Made by a program: the position numbers and the translations under genes. The notes beneath the pieces were generated by a model. The model made no database searches and was not told the DNA's origin. It was given only the letters and a program-made list of their open reading frames with translations. From the NCBI RefSeq assembly GCF_002812205.1, contig NZ_NPEA01000007.1, forward strand, positions 1 through 64,000: a stretch of 64,000 bases of DNA. Direction: 5' to 3'. The DNA comes from Leptospira neocaledonica. GTDB taxonomy: Bacteria > Spirochaetota > Leptospiria > Leptospirales > Leptospiraceae. Below, one piece after another: positions 1 to 7,756 of the stretch; position 1 is the first letter of the stretch; every line of letters begins with the position of its first letter.

Positions 1-154
1 TCGCTTTGCGATACCAAGCACTGAAAAATGGATCGTCATTCAGGGGTTATTGGGCACAACGCATTCATGTGTTGCCGGTGTTTTAACTAGCTTAGTTTAT
101 AAAAGCCGCTGAAAGCGATTACGAGTGTCCACTCTGTAACGCTTGCCGCACTTC
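1..154. other. tail of a cassette with no gene seen
   Basis: This is the 3' part of the cassette that ends at the first attC site. I see no convincing reading frame in it. By the end-complementarity rule seen in the other cassettes, this cassette should begin with something close to GTTAGGCGAAATGCGGC, which is not in the window, so its start lies to the left. Confidence 0.4.
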
Positions 155-306
155 GCCTAACTATCGGCTTATCGCTGCGCTTCGAGTTTGCTTCGCAACC
201 TCGCTTGGCCTTCGGCACATTTCGCTTTGTCACTCGTCTTGCTGAGCAAGCCTCGCGCCAAGTGCTTGCGCACTCGCGAAACGTCGTCAAGCCTTGGTCG
301 TTAGGC
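155..306 (+). repeat. attC site 1, long type
   Basis: Left box GCCTAAC (155-161) and right box GTTAGGC (300-306) are exact complements. The inner boxes are GGCTT near 166 and CGTCAAGCC near 285-293. The loop holds the GTGC-TTGCGCAC and CTTGCTGAGCAAG hairpins. Confidence 0.85.
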
Positions 307-340
307 GTAATATGCGCTTTAGATTTCATAGTAGTAAAAA

Positions 341-1735
341 ATGGACAAGCACTTACTGTCAAACATTGTAAAGAACCCTAAAGAAAGTCTATCGTTTGAA
401 ATAAAAGATTGGATTGATCCCGATTCTGATGACGGGAAGGCGAAGATAGTTAGAACTATTTTATCATTATATAATTTTAATGGAGGGTATCTACTTATTG
501 GTTTCAATAATAAGACTGGGAGACCAAATATAGATGCCGTTCCCCCTGAAGTACGAATTCTTTTTAACATTGATAAAATTCAAGGACTGATTCGGAAATA
601 TTCTTCTGAATCTTTCGAGATTGAAATAGAATATCCTGAGGTTGAGAATAAAGAATTTGTTTTAATAATAGTCCCCGGAGGGGTTCAAACTCCTACAGCC
701 ACAAAGGCCGTTTTGAATGAGAATAGTAAGAACTCAATTAAACTTAATAAAGTTTTCATTCGATCTCTTGAATCAAATAACACTCCCAGTACTACTGAGG
801 CCACATGGAAAGACTGGGGGAGCATAGTTGAAAAGTGCTTTGATAATCGGGAAGCAGATATTGAAAGATTCATTAGAAGGCACCTATCTGGAATCGATGG
901 AAACAAGATTCTCGACTCATTGAAAGAATCGACCTGGTCCAGTACAAGAGGAACAAATTCTGTGTATACTTTTGTTGAGTCATTGCTCAATAATTCTGCG
1001 GAGAGATTTAATTTGGAAGTCGCGGAGAGAAATCTTGAGCTTCCAAAACATGGATCCTTTGAAGTTGCGGCAACCATTAATGGCGAGAAGAAACGCTATA
1101 CAGTTAATCAAGACTTTCTAAATAGAATTCTTTCAGCAAATGGAAGATACTCAGGGTGGCCATTTTGGGTAGACAGTAGGAGTTATATTAAAGAGGATAA
1201 TCCGTACGTCTTGAACAACTTCTGGGAAAGTTTGATTATCGCTAACAGTTCTCTTGCCCATATTGAATTTTGGCGGATTTCTCCAGAAGGGGAATTTTAT
1301 CATCGCCGAGCTCTAGAAGATGATATGGGAAATTTTCCTCAATCTCCAGAACCTTTTTCTGCTCTTGACTTCTTTATTGCAATACACCGAATATCAGAAT
1401 GTTTACTTGTACTTCTTGACTTTGCATCTGCTTTTGAAACTCAAAGAGATGGTCTAATTGAGGTTATGTTTCGCTGGTCAGGAATCAAAAATAGAATGTT
1501 GTCATCGTGGGCAAATCCTTCGAGAATACTATTTCAAAATGGGATTTCAAGGCAGGACGAAGTTATTAGCTTTATAGAATTGCCTGTTGACACCGCAAAG
1601 ACAGCTATTACTGGCTTTGTATATACGGTAGCAAATAAGCTTTTTGAAACTTTTAATGGGACTTCCACTTCGCTTCAGATAATAGAAGAGATCGTAAAAG
1701 AAATTCTTAGTCGGAAGAAAAATAGTTCTTTTTAG
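341..1735 (+). CDS. AlbA_2 (Schlafen-type) domain protein, cassette cargo
   Basis: A 464-residue protein. Residues about 18-80 carry a recognisable AlbA_2 signature: an FEIKDW segment, then an alanine-poor helix ending in FNGGYLLIGF, matching the usual E-K ... A-N-GG-hhhG pattern. In the known family this domain binds nucleic acid and is found in transcriptional regulators and in several phage-defence proteins. The rest, about residues 160-464, is aromatic-rich and I do not recognise it. It is the only gene of its cassette, starting 35 bases inside the cassette, with no clear ribosome site before the ATG. A defence role is only inference from the domain and from the mobile setting. Confidence 0.65.
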   Translation: MDKHLLSNIVKNPKESLSFEIKDWIDPDSDDGKAKIVRTILSLYNFNGGYLLIGFNNKTGRPNIDAVPPEVRILFNIDKIQGLIRKYSSESFEIEIEYPEVENKEFVLIIVPGGVQTPTATKAVLNENSKNSIKLNKVFIRSLESNNTPSTTEATWKDWGSIVEKCFDNREADIERFIRRHLSGIDGNKILDSLKESTWSSTRGTNSVYTFVESLLNNSAERFNLEVAERNLELPKHGSFEVAATINGEKKRYTVNQDFLNRILSANGRYSGWPFWVDSRSYIKEDNPYVLNNFWESLIIANSSLAHIEFWRISPEGEFYHRRALEDDMGNFPQSPEPFSALDFFIAIHRISECLLVLLDFASAFETQRDGLIEVMFRWSGIKNRMLSSWANPSRILFQNGISRQDEVISFIELPVDTAKTAITGFVYTVANKLFETFNGTSTSLQIIEEIVKEILSRKKNSSF

Positions 1736-1748
1736 AAGCGCATACTAC

Positions 1749-1901
1749 GCCTAACTGTCGGCTTGGCGCATCGCTTCGAGATCGCTACGCGATTCTCGCT
1801 TGGCCTTCGGCACATTTCGCTTTGTCACTCGTCTTGCAGAGCAAGTCTCATGCCAAGTGCGTGCGCACTCGCGAAACGTCGCCAAGCCTTGGTCGTTATA
1901 C
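1749..1901 (+). repeat. attC site 2, long type
   Basis: Left box GCCTAAC (1749-1755), right box GTTATAC (1895-1901). The left box belongs to the AlbA_2 cassette and is complementary to that cassette's own first bases at 300-306, as expected for a circular-form attC; the right box belongs to the next cassette. Confidence 0.85.
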
Positions 1902-1932
1902 GAAATGGCTGGCGATTTGCCTTTTTCAAGAA

Positions 1933-1967
1933 TTGACAAAATATATCAAATTTGATATATTGGTATT
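1933..1967 (+). promoter_or_regulatory. toxin-antitoxin promoter with embedded operator; transcript probably leaderless
   Basis: A perfect -35 hexamer TTGACA (1933-1938) lies 17 bases before TATATT (1956-1961). Between and over them is a perfect 20-base palindrome (1941-1960; half-site ATATATCAAA), a natural site for the downstream XRE antitoxin. The expected transcription start falls on or within a base or two of the GTG start at 1968, so the toxin mRNA would have almost no leader. The promoter strength and start are inferred from the sequence. Confidence 0.65.
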
Positions 1968-2309
1968 GTGAAGTTCAAAGTCCAACTTTTAGAGCCTGCT
2001 GAAGATTTCTTACTAAAGTTGGAAAATAAATTAAAGGCGAAAGCATTCAGAACTATTGAGTTATTAGCTGAATTTGGACCTGAACTTCGAGAGCCTTTTT
2101 CCAAAAAGATTCAAGGTTATGCAGGACTGTTTGAGCTAAGAATTAAACAAGGCTCTAATATTTGTAGATTATTCTACTTTTTTGAAAAGGGTAGAGTTGT
2201 TATAATAACTTCTGGCTTTGTGAAAAAAGATCAGAAGACGGATAAAGATGAATTAACTAGAGCTTTCAAATTGATGAAAACTTATAAAGGAGATGAGCAT
2301 GAAACTTAA
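1968..2309 (+). CDS. higB: RelE/HigB-type toxin
   Basis: A 113-residue basic protein. Its pattern (EDFLLKLENKLKAKAFR near residue 10, EPFSKKIQGYAGLFELR in the middle, ICRLFYFFEKGRVVIITSGFVKK in the second half) is that of phage Gp49/HigB-like toxins of the RelE/ParE superfamily, which cut mRNA on the ribosome. The GTG start is chosen because it follows the promoter directly and the first codons fit the family. It overlaps the downstream antitoxin gene, the toxin-first order typical of higBA. With that gene it fills one cassette and could stabilise the array by killing cells that lose it. Confidence 0.8.
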   Translation: MKFKVQLLEPAEDFLLKLENKLKAKAFRTIELLAEFGPELREPFSKKIQGYAGLFELRIKQGSNICRLFYFFEKGRVVIITSGFVKKDQKTDKDELTRAFKLMKTYKGDEHET

Positions 2310-2598
2310 AACTAAAGACTTTGATTTGCTTTTAAATAAAGAGCTGAAGAATAAAGATTTTAAGAAAGAATATGATGCTCTTACCAATGAGTTTACTCTT
2401 GCCAAAGAGATTATTAAACTTCGTAAAAAAAGAAATCTAACCCAGAAAGATTTGGCGGAAAAGATTGGGACATCTCAACCTGCAATTGCAAGAATTGAGT
2501 CTGGGAATTATAGGAATTTGTCACTTTCTTTCATCAATCGTCTAGCTAAAGCATTAGATGCAGAGCCTGTTATTCATCTAAAAAGTAAAGGCGCTTAG
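2299..2598 (+). CDS. higA: HigA-type XRE antitoxin
   Basis: A 99-residue protein with a helix-turn-helix of the XRE/Cro type (residues about 45-95; LTQKDLAEKIGTSQPAIARIE). It should neutralise the upstream toxin and repress the pair by binding the palindrome at 1941-1960. AAGGAG at 2287-2292 sits at good spacing for the ATG at 2299; an ATG at 2293 is too close to it. The coding region overlaps the toxin gene by 11 bases, so the two are translationally coupled. Confidence 0.8.
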   Translation: MKLKTKDFDLLLNKELKNKDFKKEYDALTNEFTLAKEIIKLRKKRNLTQKDLAEKIGTSQPAIARIESGNYRNLSLSFINRLAKALDAEPVIHLKSKGA

Positions 2599-2614
2599 TT
2601 TAACCAGCCACTAC

Positions 2615-2755
2615 GTCTAACTATCGGTGCTTCCGCTACGCTTCGAGCTCGCTAACGCGACTCTCGCTCGGGCTTCGCCACATTTGCTTCTGTCACTCGT
2701 CTTGCAGAGCAAGCCTCGCGCCATTGCAAACGTCGTCAAGCCTTGGTCGTTAGGC
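2615..2755 (+). repeat. attC site 3, long type
   Basis: Left box GTCTAAC (2615-2621), right box GTTAGGC (2749-2755). The left arm is the GGTGCTTCCGCT variant. The left outer flank CCAGCCACTAC complements the start of its own cassette (AAATGGCTGG after the box at 1895). Confidence 0.8.
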
Positions 2756-2796
2756 GCCATATGTATTGTAATTTATACTTAGCAAAAAAGGATTTT

Positions 2797-3261
2797 ATGA
2801 GCATACCATTTACTTTATATATTACAATTCATGCGGCGTATATAGGGGCCTTATTTGGAAGTCTTTCTAAATATAAACTTTATGAAACGCATATGCTGGG
2901 ATTTGGTGAGGATGCTGGCAAATATTATTTTAGACTTTGGATCGGTTTCTTATCCAATATGCTCTCTCTGTTCTTAATTGCATATGCGTTTGCTTTATTG
3001 GGGAATGACAAAAGTGAAAATATCTATCACCAATATATAAAACCTTGCATTTTAAGTTTTTCCCTTTTTGGAATTATTCGTATTGTTCATTCTTTAGTCG
3101 CTTGTGAATTTTGGGAGTTATTTTATAGCGAAAAGGAGATTAAAAAAATTTTTGAACAATATGGAAGAGCGGAGAATATTAGAAATCAAAAACTGTTATG
3201 GCATTTGACTCCTGGTGTTTTGATATATACCATCCCAATTATTACTATCTGGAATACTTGA
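2797..3261 (+). CDS. small multi-pass membrane protein of unknown function
   Basis: A 154-residue protein with about four hydrophobic segments (residues roughly 5-25, 47-68, 82-103, 133-150). The frame is open from inside the attC site, but the start at 2797 is preferred because AAAGGA lies just before it at 2788-2792; an ATG at 2761 would lack a ribosome site. I do not recognise the family. It is the sole gene of its cassette, which begins right after site 3. Confidence 0.6.
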   Translation: MSIPFTLYITIHAAYIGALFGSLSKYKLYETHMLGFGEDAGKYYFRLWIGFLSNMLSLFLIAYAFALLGNDKSENIYHQYIKPCILSFSLFGIIRIVHSLVACEFWELFYSEKEIKKIFEQYGRAENIRNQKLLWHLTPGVLIYTIPIITIWNT

Positions 3262-3329
3262 TTTCTTGTAATGATTGAACTATTTTTGGATTTATTCAAA
3301 ATTCGATATAGTTTTTCAATACATACTAA

Positions 3330-3486
3330 GCCTAACTATCGGCTTATCGCAGCGCTTCGAGATTGCTACGCAACTCTCGCTTGGGCTGCGCCACATTGGC
3401 TCAGTCACTCGAATTGCAGAGCAATTCTCGTGCCTGTCTTCGCTAATGCTCAGCACGCCAACGTCGTCAAGCCTTGGTCGTTAGCC
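3330..3486 (+). repeat. attC site 4, long type with alternative inner arm
   Basis: Left box GCCTAAC (3330-3336), right box GTTAGCC (3480-3486). The inner right arm is the TGCCTGTCTTCGCT...CAGCACGCCAACG version instead of GCGCCAAG...CGCGAAACG, shared with sites 6 and 14 and in part 19. Confidence 0.85.
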
Positions 3487-3575
3487 GAACATGCTTGCCC
3501 GAAATTTTGATTCATATGAGAATTAAGTAATAGGGAAGTAAGAACCCATTATTTTGAAAATTTTTTATTAAAAGC

Positions 3576-3612
3576 TTGAAAATACGAATTTATATCGTAT
3601 ATTGTATCGTAT
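3576..3612 (+). promoter_or_regulatory. vapBC promoter and operator
   Basis: TTGAAA (3576-3581), 16 bases, then TATATT (3598-3603). ATACGA (3582-3587) and TCGTAT (3595-3600) form an inverted repeat, and TCGTAT recurs at 3607-3612 over the ATG, a layout expected for VapBC autorepression. The start codon at 3611 would be at or next to the transcription start. Confidence 0.55.
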
Positions 3613-3826
3613 GAAAGTGACTGCGATATTGCCAGACGATTTAATTGCTGAGGTCCAAAAGTACTCTGGAGGTAAAAACATAACGGATTCTCTCCAGAAA
3701 GCGCTCTCAGAATGGTTAAAACAGGCCAAAATAAGGAATTTGAACACTAAGCTACATAAATCTCCACTTTCATTCCAGGAAGGCTTTTCCGGAGAAAATA
3801 TCCGTAATCTGAATCGTAACAGATGA
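3611..3826 (+). CDS. vapB: VapB-type antitoxin
   Basis: A 71-residue protein. The N-terminal half has the ribbon-helix-helix pattern (strand MKVTAILPDDLI, then TDSLQKALSEWL), which binds the operator. The C-terminal tail ends SGENIRNLNR, like the toxin-wrapping tails of VapB proteins. The ATG at 3611 is chosen over an upstream TTG at 3602 because the promoter ends there. It overlaps the toxin gene by four bases (ATGA). Confidence 0.8.
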   Translation: MKVTAILPDDLIAEVQKYSGGKNITDSLQKALSEWLKQAKIRNLNTKLHKSPLSFQEGFSGENIRNLNRNR

Positions 3827-4218
3827 TACTTGTAGATACGTCTGTTTGGATTGAATTCTTCCGGGGAAATGAACCTTATTTTAGTGAACTCAAAGAGTTA
3901 ATAGAATCATCAGAAGTGATAGTTCATGAAGTTGTCTTTGGGGAATTACTCCAAGGCTGTAAAAATAAGAACGAAGTATCTTTTATCTTAGAATATTGGG
4001 AAAATTTAAACACCTTAACTTCAGATAGTAGTTTTTTATCTGCAGGTAAGCTTTCATTTGAAAACAAGCATATTGATAAAGGAATTGGATTAATTGATTC
4101 AGTTCTTATCAATGAAGTTAGAAGTAAGAAACTTCAACTTTGGACATTAGATAAAAAGATTCTCAAAGTATTAGATAAGAAAGAAATCTATTCAAGTAAG
4201 GGCAAGCACGTCGCCTAA
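3823..4218 (+). CDS. vapC: VapC-type PIN-domain ribonuclease toxin
   Basis: A 131-residue PIN domain with all four acidic active-site residues visible: D5 (ILVDTSVWIEFF), E41 (HEVVFGELLQG), D92 (GIGLIDSVLI) and D110 (LWTLDKK). Such toxins cut tRNA or rRNA using Mg2+ and are held inactive by VapB. The stop codon TAA is formed by the left box of the attC site itself (4216-4218 within GCCTAAC), so the last residues are encoded by recombination-site sequence. The pair occupies one cassette and probably stabilises the array. Confidence 0.85.
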   Translation: MILVDTSVWIEFFRGNEPYFSELKELIESSEVIVHEVVFGELLQGCKNKNEVSFILEYWENLNTLTSDSSFLSAGKLSFENKHIDKGIGLIDSVLINEVRSKKLQLWTLDKKILKVLDKKEIYSSKGKHVA

Positions 4219-4364
4219 CTATCGGCTCTGACGCAGCGCTTCGAGATGCTTCGCACTCTCGCTTGGCCTTCGGCACATTTCGCTTTGTCACTCGTTTTGC
4301 TGGGCAAAACTCGCGCCAAGTCCTTTCGGACTCGCGAAACGTCGTCAAGCCTTGGTCGTTAGGC
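4213..4364 (+). repeat. attC site 5, long type
   Basis: Left box GCCTAAC (4213-4219) overlaps the vapC stop codon; right box GTTAGGC (4358-4364). The inner left arm reads GGCTCTGACG. The left flank GGGCAAGCACG complements the start of the vapBC cassette (CATGCTTGCCC after 3486). Confidence 0.85.
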
Positions 4365-4420
4365 GAAATTGTTTCCACCTCTGCAACCAAGTTGTCATAG
4401 TGACAATATAAGAGTATAAT

Positions 4421-4741
4421 ATGGATGTCAAGTGGTCGGAAAGAATACGTCCAAGTGGGAACACTCCTTTTAAGCAAATCAATGTATCATCGGAATCCGA
4501 TTGGCACATGTTTGATAAGGTCGCAACCTATCTTGAATACAAAATTGATGGGGTGTGGCTTAAAAAGCTTGATGGGCTAGACCAACGTTATTGGGACTTT
4601 GCGTCAGGAAGAGGAAGGATCACGCTTCATCTTGAACACTATCTAGGAATAATGATATTTCCAACTGATTTTGAAGCTGCTGATGAAAACTCGGTAATAT
4701 TGCTGAGCAGGGCATTTTCGGAACTTGTAAACTATGACTGA
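4421..4741 (+). CDS. small cassette protein of unknown function
   Basis: A 106-residue soluble protein, mixed alpha/beta by eye, with several tryptophans and a conserved-looking stretch DQRYWDFASGRGRITLHLEH. No signal peptide or membrane segment. I do not recognise the family. It is the only gene of its cassette and starts about 60 bases inside it, with no strong ribosome site. Confidence 0.55.
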   Translation: MDVKWSERIRPSGNTPFKQINVSSESDWHMFDKVATYLEYKIDGVWLKKLDGLDQRYWDFASGRGRITLHLEHYLGIMIFPTDFEAADENSVILLSRAFSELVNYD

Positions 4742-4780
4742 CTACTGAGGTTGGTAGTCTTTAGCGTTGGAAACAACTTC

Positions 4781-4938
4781 GCCTAACTATCGGTGCTTCC
4801 GCTCCGCTTCGAGCTTGCTTCGCAACTCTCGCTCGGGCTTCGTCACATTTCGCTTTGTCACTCGTCTTGCAGAGCAAGTCTCATGCCTGTCTTCGCCTTG
4901 CTCAGCACGCCAACGTCGATAACCCTTGGTCGTTAGGC
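4781..4938 (+). repeat. attC site 6, long type
   Basis: Left box GCCTAAC (4781-4787), right box GTTAGGC (4932-4938). The left outer flank TGGAAACAACTTC complements its own cassette start (GAAATTGTTTCCA after 4358) with one mismatch, giving 19 of 20 paired bases including the box. Alternative CCTGTCTTCGCC...CAGCACGCC inner arm. Confidence 0.85.
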
Positions 4939-5000
4939 GAAAGTTTTCAAAATAATCTTGTAAAAGTTCTTAGTTCATTTAATAACGAAATATATTAAAT

Positions 5001-5684
5001 ATGAAAGTAATTCTAGCTAATAAATTAATTCGATTTCTCTTTTTGATGTTAATCCTTTTAATAATGTATGTATACGTCTATCCAATCTCGTGTGCTTTAA
5101 TGGATTATAAATCAAAATTGGAAGAACTCAATAAACAAAATGACTATAAGTTAATTGCTAATGATCAAATAATTAGAATCAATAATTCGAGTGCTACTTT
5201 TAGTTTAAATAAACTAAATCTTAATCAACAATTGAAATGTAAGCAATTCGGAGAATATCACTCGTTTTGTATTGCTCCAGAGTTCGTTGAGAGTAGCTAC
5301 GGAATAAAAACTCTAACTTTAGAACAAGCTGTCCATTGTGCAGACGTATTTCGTTTGGGACTGCTTTTGTCAGATATTCCTTGTAAAGATATGATCTTTG
5401 ATGTTTTGGCAGTTAAGCCAAAGGAGTTTGGTTTTTTCGATGATTACAAGATAATTAGAAAAGAATTATTCAAATTTGATATGAGATCTTCGATAGTCAC
5501 TCCCAATACAATCGACGAGTTTATCGTATTAACTGAAAATGAAACGTACTATGTTTTTAAGACTTCAAAAAAGAACGATTATCAAATATTTGTTTATTGG
5601 GATCAAGACTACGTTTATAAAATAGAAACAGAAATATCAGATAAAGATATTTTAATTGAATCTTTAAAGAAAATAAAAATTTAG
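5001..5684 (+). CDS. membrane-anchored or exported protein of unknown function
   Basis: A 227-residue protein with an N-terminal hydrophobic segment (residues about 9-30), then a polar domain with paired cysteines (about residues 80-130: KCKQF, FCIAPEF, HCADVF, PCKDM). The pattern suggests a signal anchor, or a signal peptide with a poor lipobox (YPISC), and a secreted domain with disulfides. No known family recognised. Sole gene of its cassette; no clear Shine-Dalgarno sequence. Confidence 0.55.
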   Translation: MKVILANKLIRFLFLMLILLIMYVYVYPISCALMDYKSKLEELNKQNDYKLIANDQIIRINNSSATFSLNKLNLNQQLKCKQFGEYHSFCIAPEFVESSYGIKTLTLEQAVHCADVFRLGLLLSDIPCKDMIFDVLAVKPKEFGFFDDYKIIRKELFKFDMRSSIVTPNTIDEFIVLTENETYYVFKTSKKNDYQIFVYWDQDYVYKIETEISDKDILIESLKKIKI

Positions 5685-5703
5685 CCATTGCTAAAAAACC
5701 TTC

Positions 5704-5781
5704 GCCTAACTATCGGCTTGTCGCGGCGCTTCGAGCTTGCTTCGCAACTCTCGTTTGGCCTACGGCACATTGGGCAAAATT
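5704..5781 (+). repeat. attC site 7, right half deleted
   Basis: Left box GCCTAAC (5704-5710) and the left arm are normal as far as GGCCTACGGCACATT, where other sites continue TCGCTTTGTCACTCG. Here the sequence jumps to TGGGCAAAATTT. The jump joins the site to the internal start of the next cassette, removing the right arm and the first bases of that cassette. Confidence 0.7.
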
Positions 5782-5806
5782 TATTTTATAATAAGAATAT
5801 CAAAGT

Positions 5807-6175
5807 TTACTTAAATCGAAACGCCCATATAAATATACGAGCTAATAGACTTATTGGATAAAGGAAAAGAACTAACATTAAAAAAGTCCAGTAAAGGCCT
5901 TCACGAAAACTCCATGACAAAATAGGTCCATCTGCTTTCCGAATTGCCGGGACTTGAAAGTTTTCATATTCGCTATTATTACTATCTGCCTTAATAATTT
6001 CTTCACAATAGTCGCTGAACGATTCGTAAGTCAGTCTTTCGTTTTCTCTACAAGTCGGTGAATTTAGATTAAATAATTCTATCAAGATTGCTATGATTGC
6101 CCATATGATAGCAGGCATAATAGTTAATATGAATAAGAACCTAAGTTCTTTGGCAACTTGTCGTTTAATGTCCAT
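5807..6175 (-). CDS. small membrane protein, reversed in its cassette
   Basis: A 122-residue protein with a hydrophobic segment near each end (residues about 11-34 and 88-116) and a polar acidic middle containing two cysteines. It is the only cassette gene on the minus strand, so it cannot be read from a promoter on the left side of the array and needs its own. The start is the ATG at 6175; a TTG lies two codons upstream. Function unknown. Confidence 0.5.
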   Translation of the reverse strand: MDIKRQVAKELRFLFILTIMPAIIWAIIAILIELFNLNSPTCRENERLTYESFSDYCEEIIKADSNNSEYENFQVPAIRKADGPILSWSFREGLYWTFLMLVLFLYPISLLARIFIWAFRFK

Positions 6176-6322
6176 ACGCAATTCTATTTAGATAAATTTT
6201 GCTAAGAGCTAAGTAAAGAGCTTTATAAAGATAATCTATTTCTAAATCGAAATGGAAAAGAGTTTGTTTTAAATTACAAGCGAATATCTTAAACTCAAAT
6301 GTTGTATACAGTGCCCAACGTC

Positions 6323-6489
6323 GCATAACTATCAGCTCTGACGCAGCGCTTCGGGATGCTTCGCCCCTCACTTGGCCTTCGGCACATTGGCTACAGTCAT
6401 GCCTTTTGCAAAGCAAAAGCTCGCGCCTTTCCCTACCGCCTCTTACGAGGCTCAGGGTCGCCAACGTCGTCAAGCCTTGGTCGTTGCCG
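6323..6489 (+). repeat. attC site 8, long type with a third inner-arm variant
   Basis: Left box GCATAAC (6323-6329). The right box reads GTTGCCG (6483-6489), one base shorter than GTTAGCCG at site 4. The inner arm TTTCCCTACCGCCTCTTACGAGG...GTCGCC differs from the two common versions. Confidence 0.75.
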
Positions 6490-6522
6490 AACATGCTTGC
6501 AATATAGTTGTATGAGGAAATT

Positions 6523-7566
6523 ATGAAGATACATAAGAATATAGTATTACCCTTGCTCGCTTGTTTGATTGCTACAAGCTCGGTCAATTCCCAAACTACT
6601 AACGAAGATCCTCGAGAGATTTTTATGTCAGGGCTCATTTTAAGGATTCAAAAGAAAGGAATGTTTCACACAAATATGATCAATCTTTCTAAATCTTTTC
6701 CCGATTCTTCATACGGTATTTTTGCTAAAGGATATCTGAATCTTAATCAATCAAAGTATGAAGATTGTATCGCCGATTTTGAAAAAGCAATTAAGAACAA
6801 TAGCAATGACATTTATCTTTCGAGGGAGTCTTTCTTTTATAAAGGAATATGCAATTTTGACATTTCTAAATATGATGAAGCAATCGAAGATTTTACAAAG
6901 GTTCTTGAGTTTAAAGAAGGTCAAGAGCCGAGCGAAACGTATATCAACGCCTTATTGGAAAGATCCAAAGTATACAATAGAATCAAAAAATATGATTTGG
7001 CAAAGGAGGGAATTTCAGAGGTCATTGAAAGTTTGAAAAAAAATAAAAAACTCATTCAATATTATGATTATGAGCAATACCATGTCGACCGAATATCTCT
7101 AAACTACACTCTCAAGAATTATGCAGCTGCTCTCGAGGACTGTGATTGGTTAATTAAAGAATCGAAGGATAAAAAAGATTTAGGATATTTTTATAGAGGT
7201 CAGTTTAAATACAAATTATTAGATGATCCGGAAGGAGGCTATGAAGACTATTTAAAAGCTGCTCAGACTAATCCTAAAAATTTTGCAGCTCTCGCGACTA
7301 TAGTTGAGGTGTTAAATAAAAAAGGTGAGTATAAAAAAATTCCCTCGTATTTGACCTTGGCTATTAAAGTAAAACCGCAACTTGGTGTTCTATACTATGC
7401 AAGAGGATACTTTTATGCTCAATTAGGAGATAGAGTGAATTCCTGCAAGGACATGCGTGAGTCTTTAAAATATTCGTCAGAGGATGTCGAGAGAGATTCT
7501 GAGGGATACTATTCTATGGATCACCTGCCTGGAGCAAATTCATTCATTAATGTTAATTGCAGATAG
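6523..7566 (+). CDS. exported tetratricopeptide-repeat protein
   Basis: A 347-residue protein with a signal peptide (about 24 residues, ending near SSVNSQ) followed by several TPR units, for example YLNLNQSKYEDCIADFEKAI, CNFDISKYDEAIEDFTKVLE and a unit with YFYAQLGDRVNSCKDMR. TPR arrays bind other proteins; the partner is unknown. The ATG at 6523 follows GAGGA. The cassette's first bases are nearly those of the vapBC cassette (GCCGAACATGCTTGC), while its tail does not match them, so this may be a hybrid cassette. Confidence 0.7.
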   Translation: MKIHKNIVLPLLACLIATSSVNSQTTNEDPREIFMSGLILRIQKKGMFHTNMINLSKSFPDSSYGIFAKGYLNLNQSKYEDCIADFEKAIKNNSNDIYLSRESFFYKGICNFDISKYDEAIEDFTKVLEFKEGQEPSETYINALLERSKVYNRIKKYDLAKEGISEVIESLKKNKKLIQYYDYEQYHVDRISLNYTLKNYAAALEDCDWLIKESKDKKDLGYFYRGQFKYKLLDDPEGGYEDYLKAAQTNPKNFAALATIVEVLNKKGEYKKIPSYLTLAIKVKPQLGVLYYARGYFYAQLGDRVNSCKDMRESLKYSSEDVERDSEGYYSMDHLPGANSFINVNCR

Positions 7567-7579
7567 CCTCAAAAGCGGC

Positions 7580-7733
7580 GGCTAGCTAAAAAATTGTCGC
7601 TGCGCTTCGAGATGCTTACGCAACTCTCGCTTGGCCTTCGGCACATTTTGCTTTGTCACTCATCTTGCAGAGGCAAGTCTCGTGCCAAGTGCTTGCGCGC
7701 ACGCAAAACGTCATCAAGCCTTGGTCGTTAGGC
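7580..7733 (+). repeat. attC site 9, left box degenerate
   Basis: The right box GTTAGGC (7727-7733) and most of the loop are normal. The left end reads GGCTAGCTAAAAAATTGTCGCTGCG instead of GCCTAACTATCGGCTTGTCGCTGCG, so the left box is damaged and recombination here should be poor. Confidence 0.65.
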
Positions 7734-7756
7734 GCAATTTGGTTAAAATATTTCTT

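Noticed and set aside
3271..3510. Two overlapping plus-strand frames across attC site 4
   Set aside because: Both run through recombination-site sequence and have no start signal; they are chance frames in GC-rich repeat DNA.
87..6638. Recurring minus-strand frames with a shared NDQGLTTFRECA...RRVTKRNVPKAKR sequence (near 87-362, 1751-1939, 4163-4477, 6165-6638)
   Set aside because: They are translations of the attC repeat itself in one frame. They lack ribosome sites and vary as the repeat does, so they are not genes.
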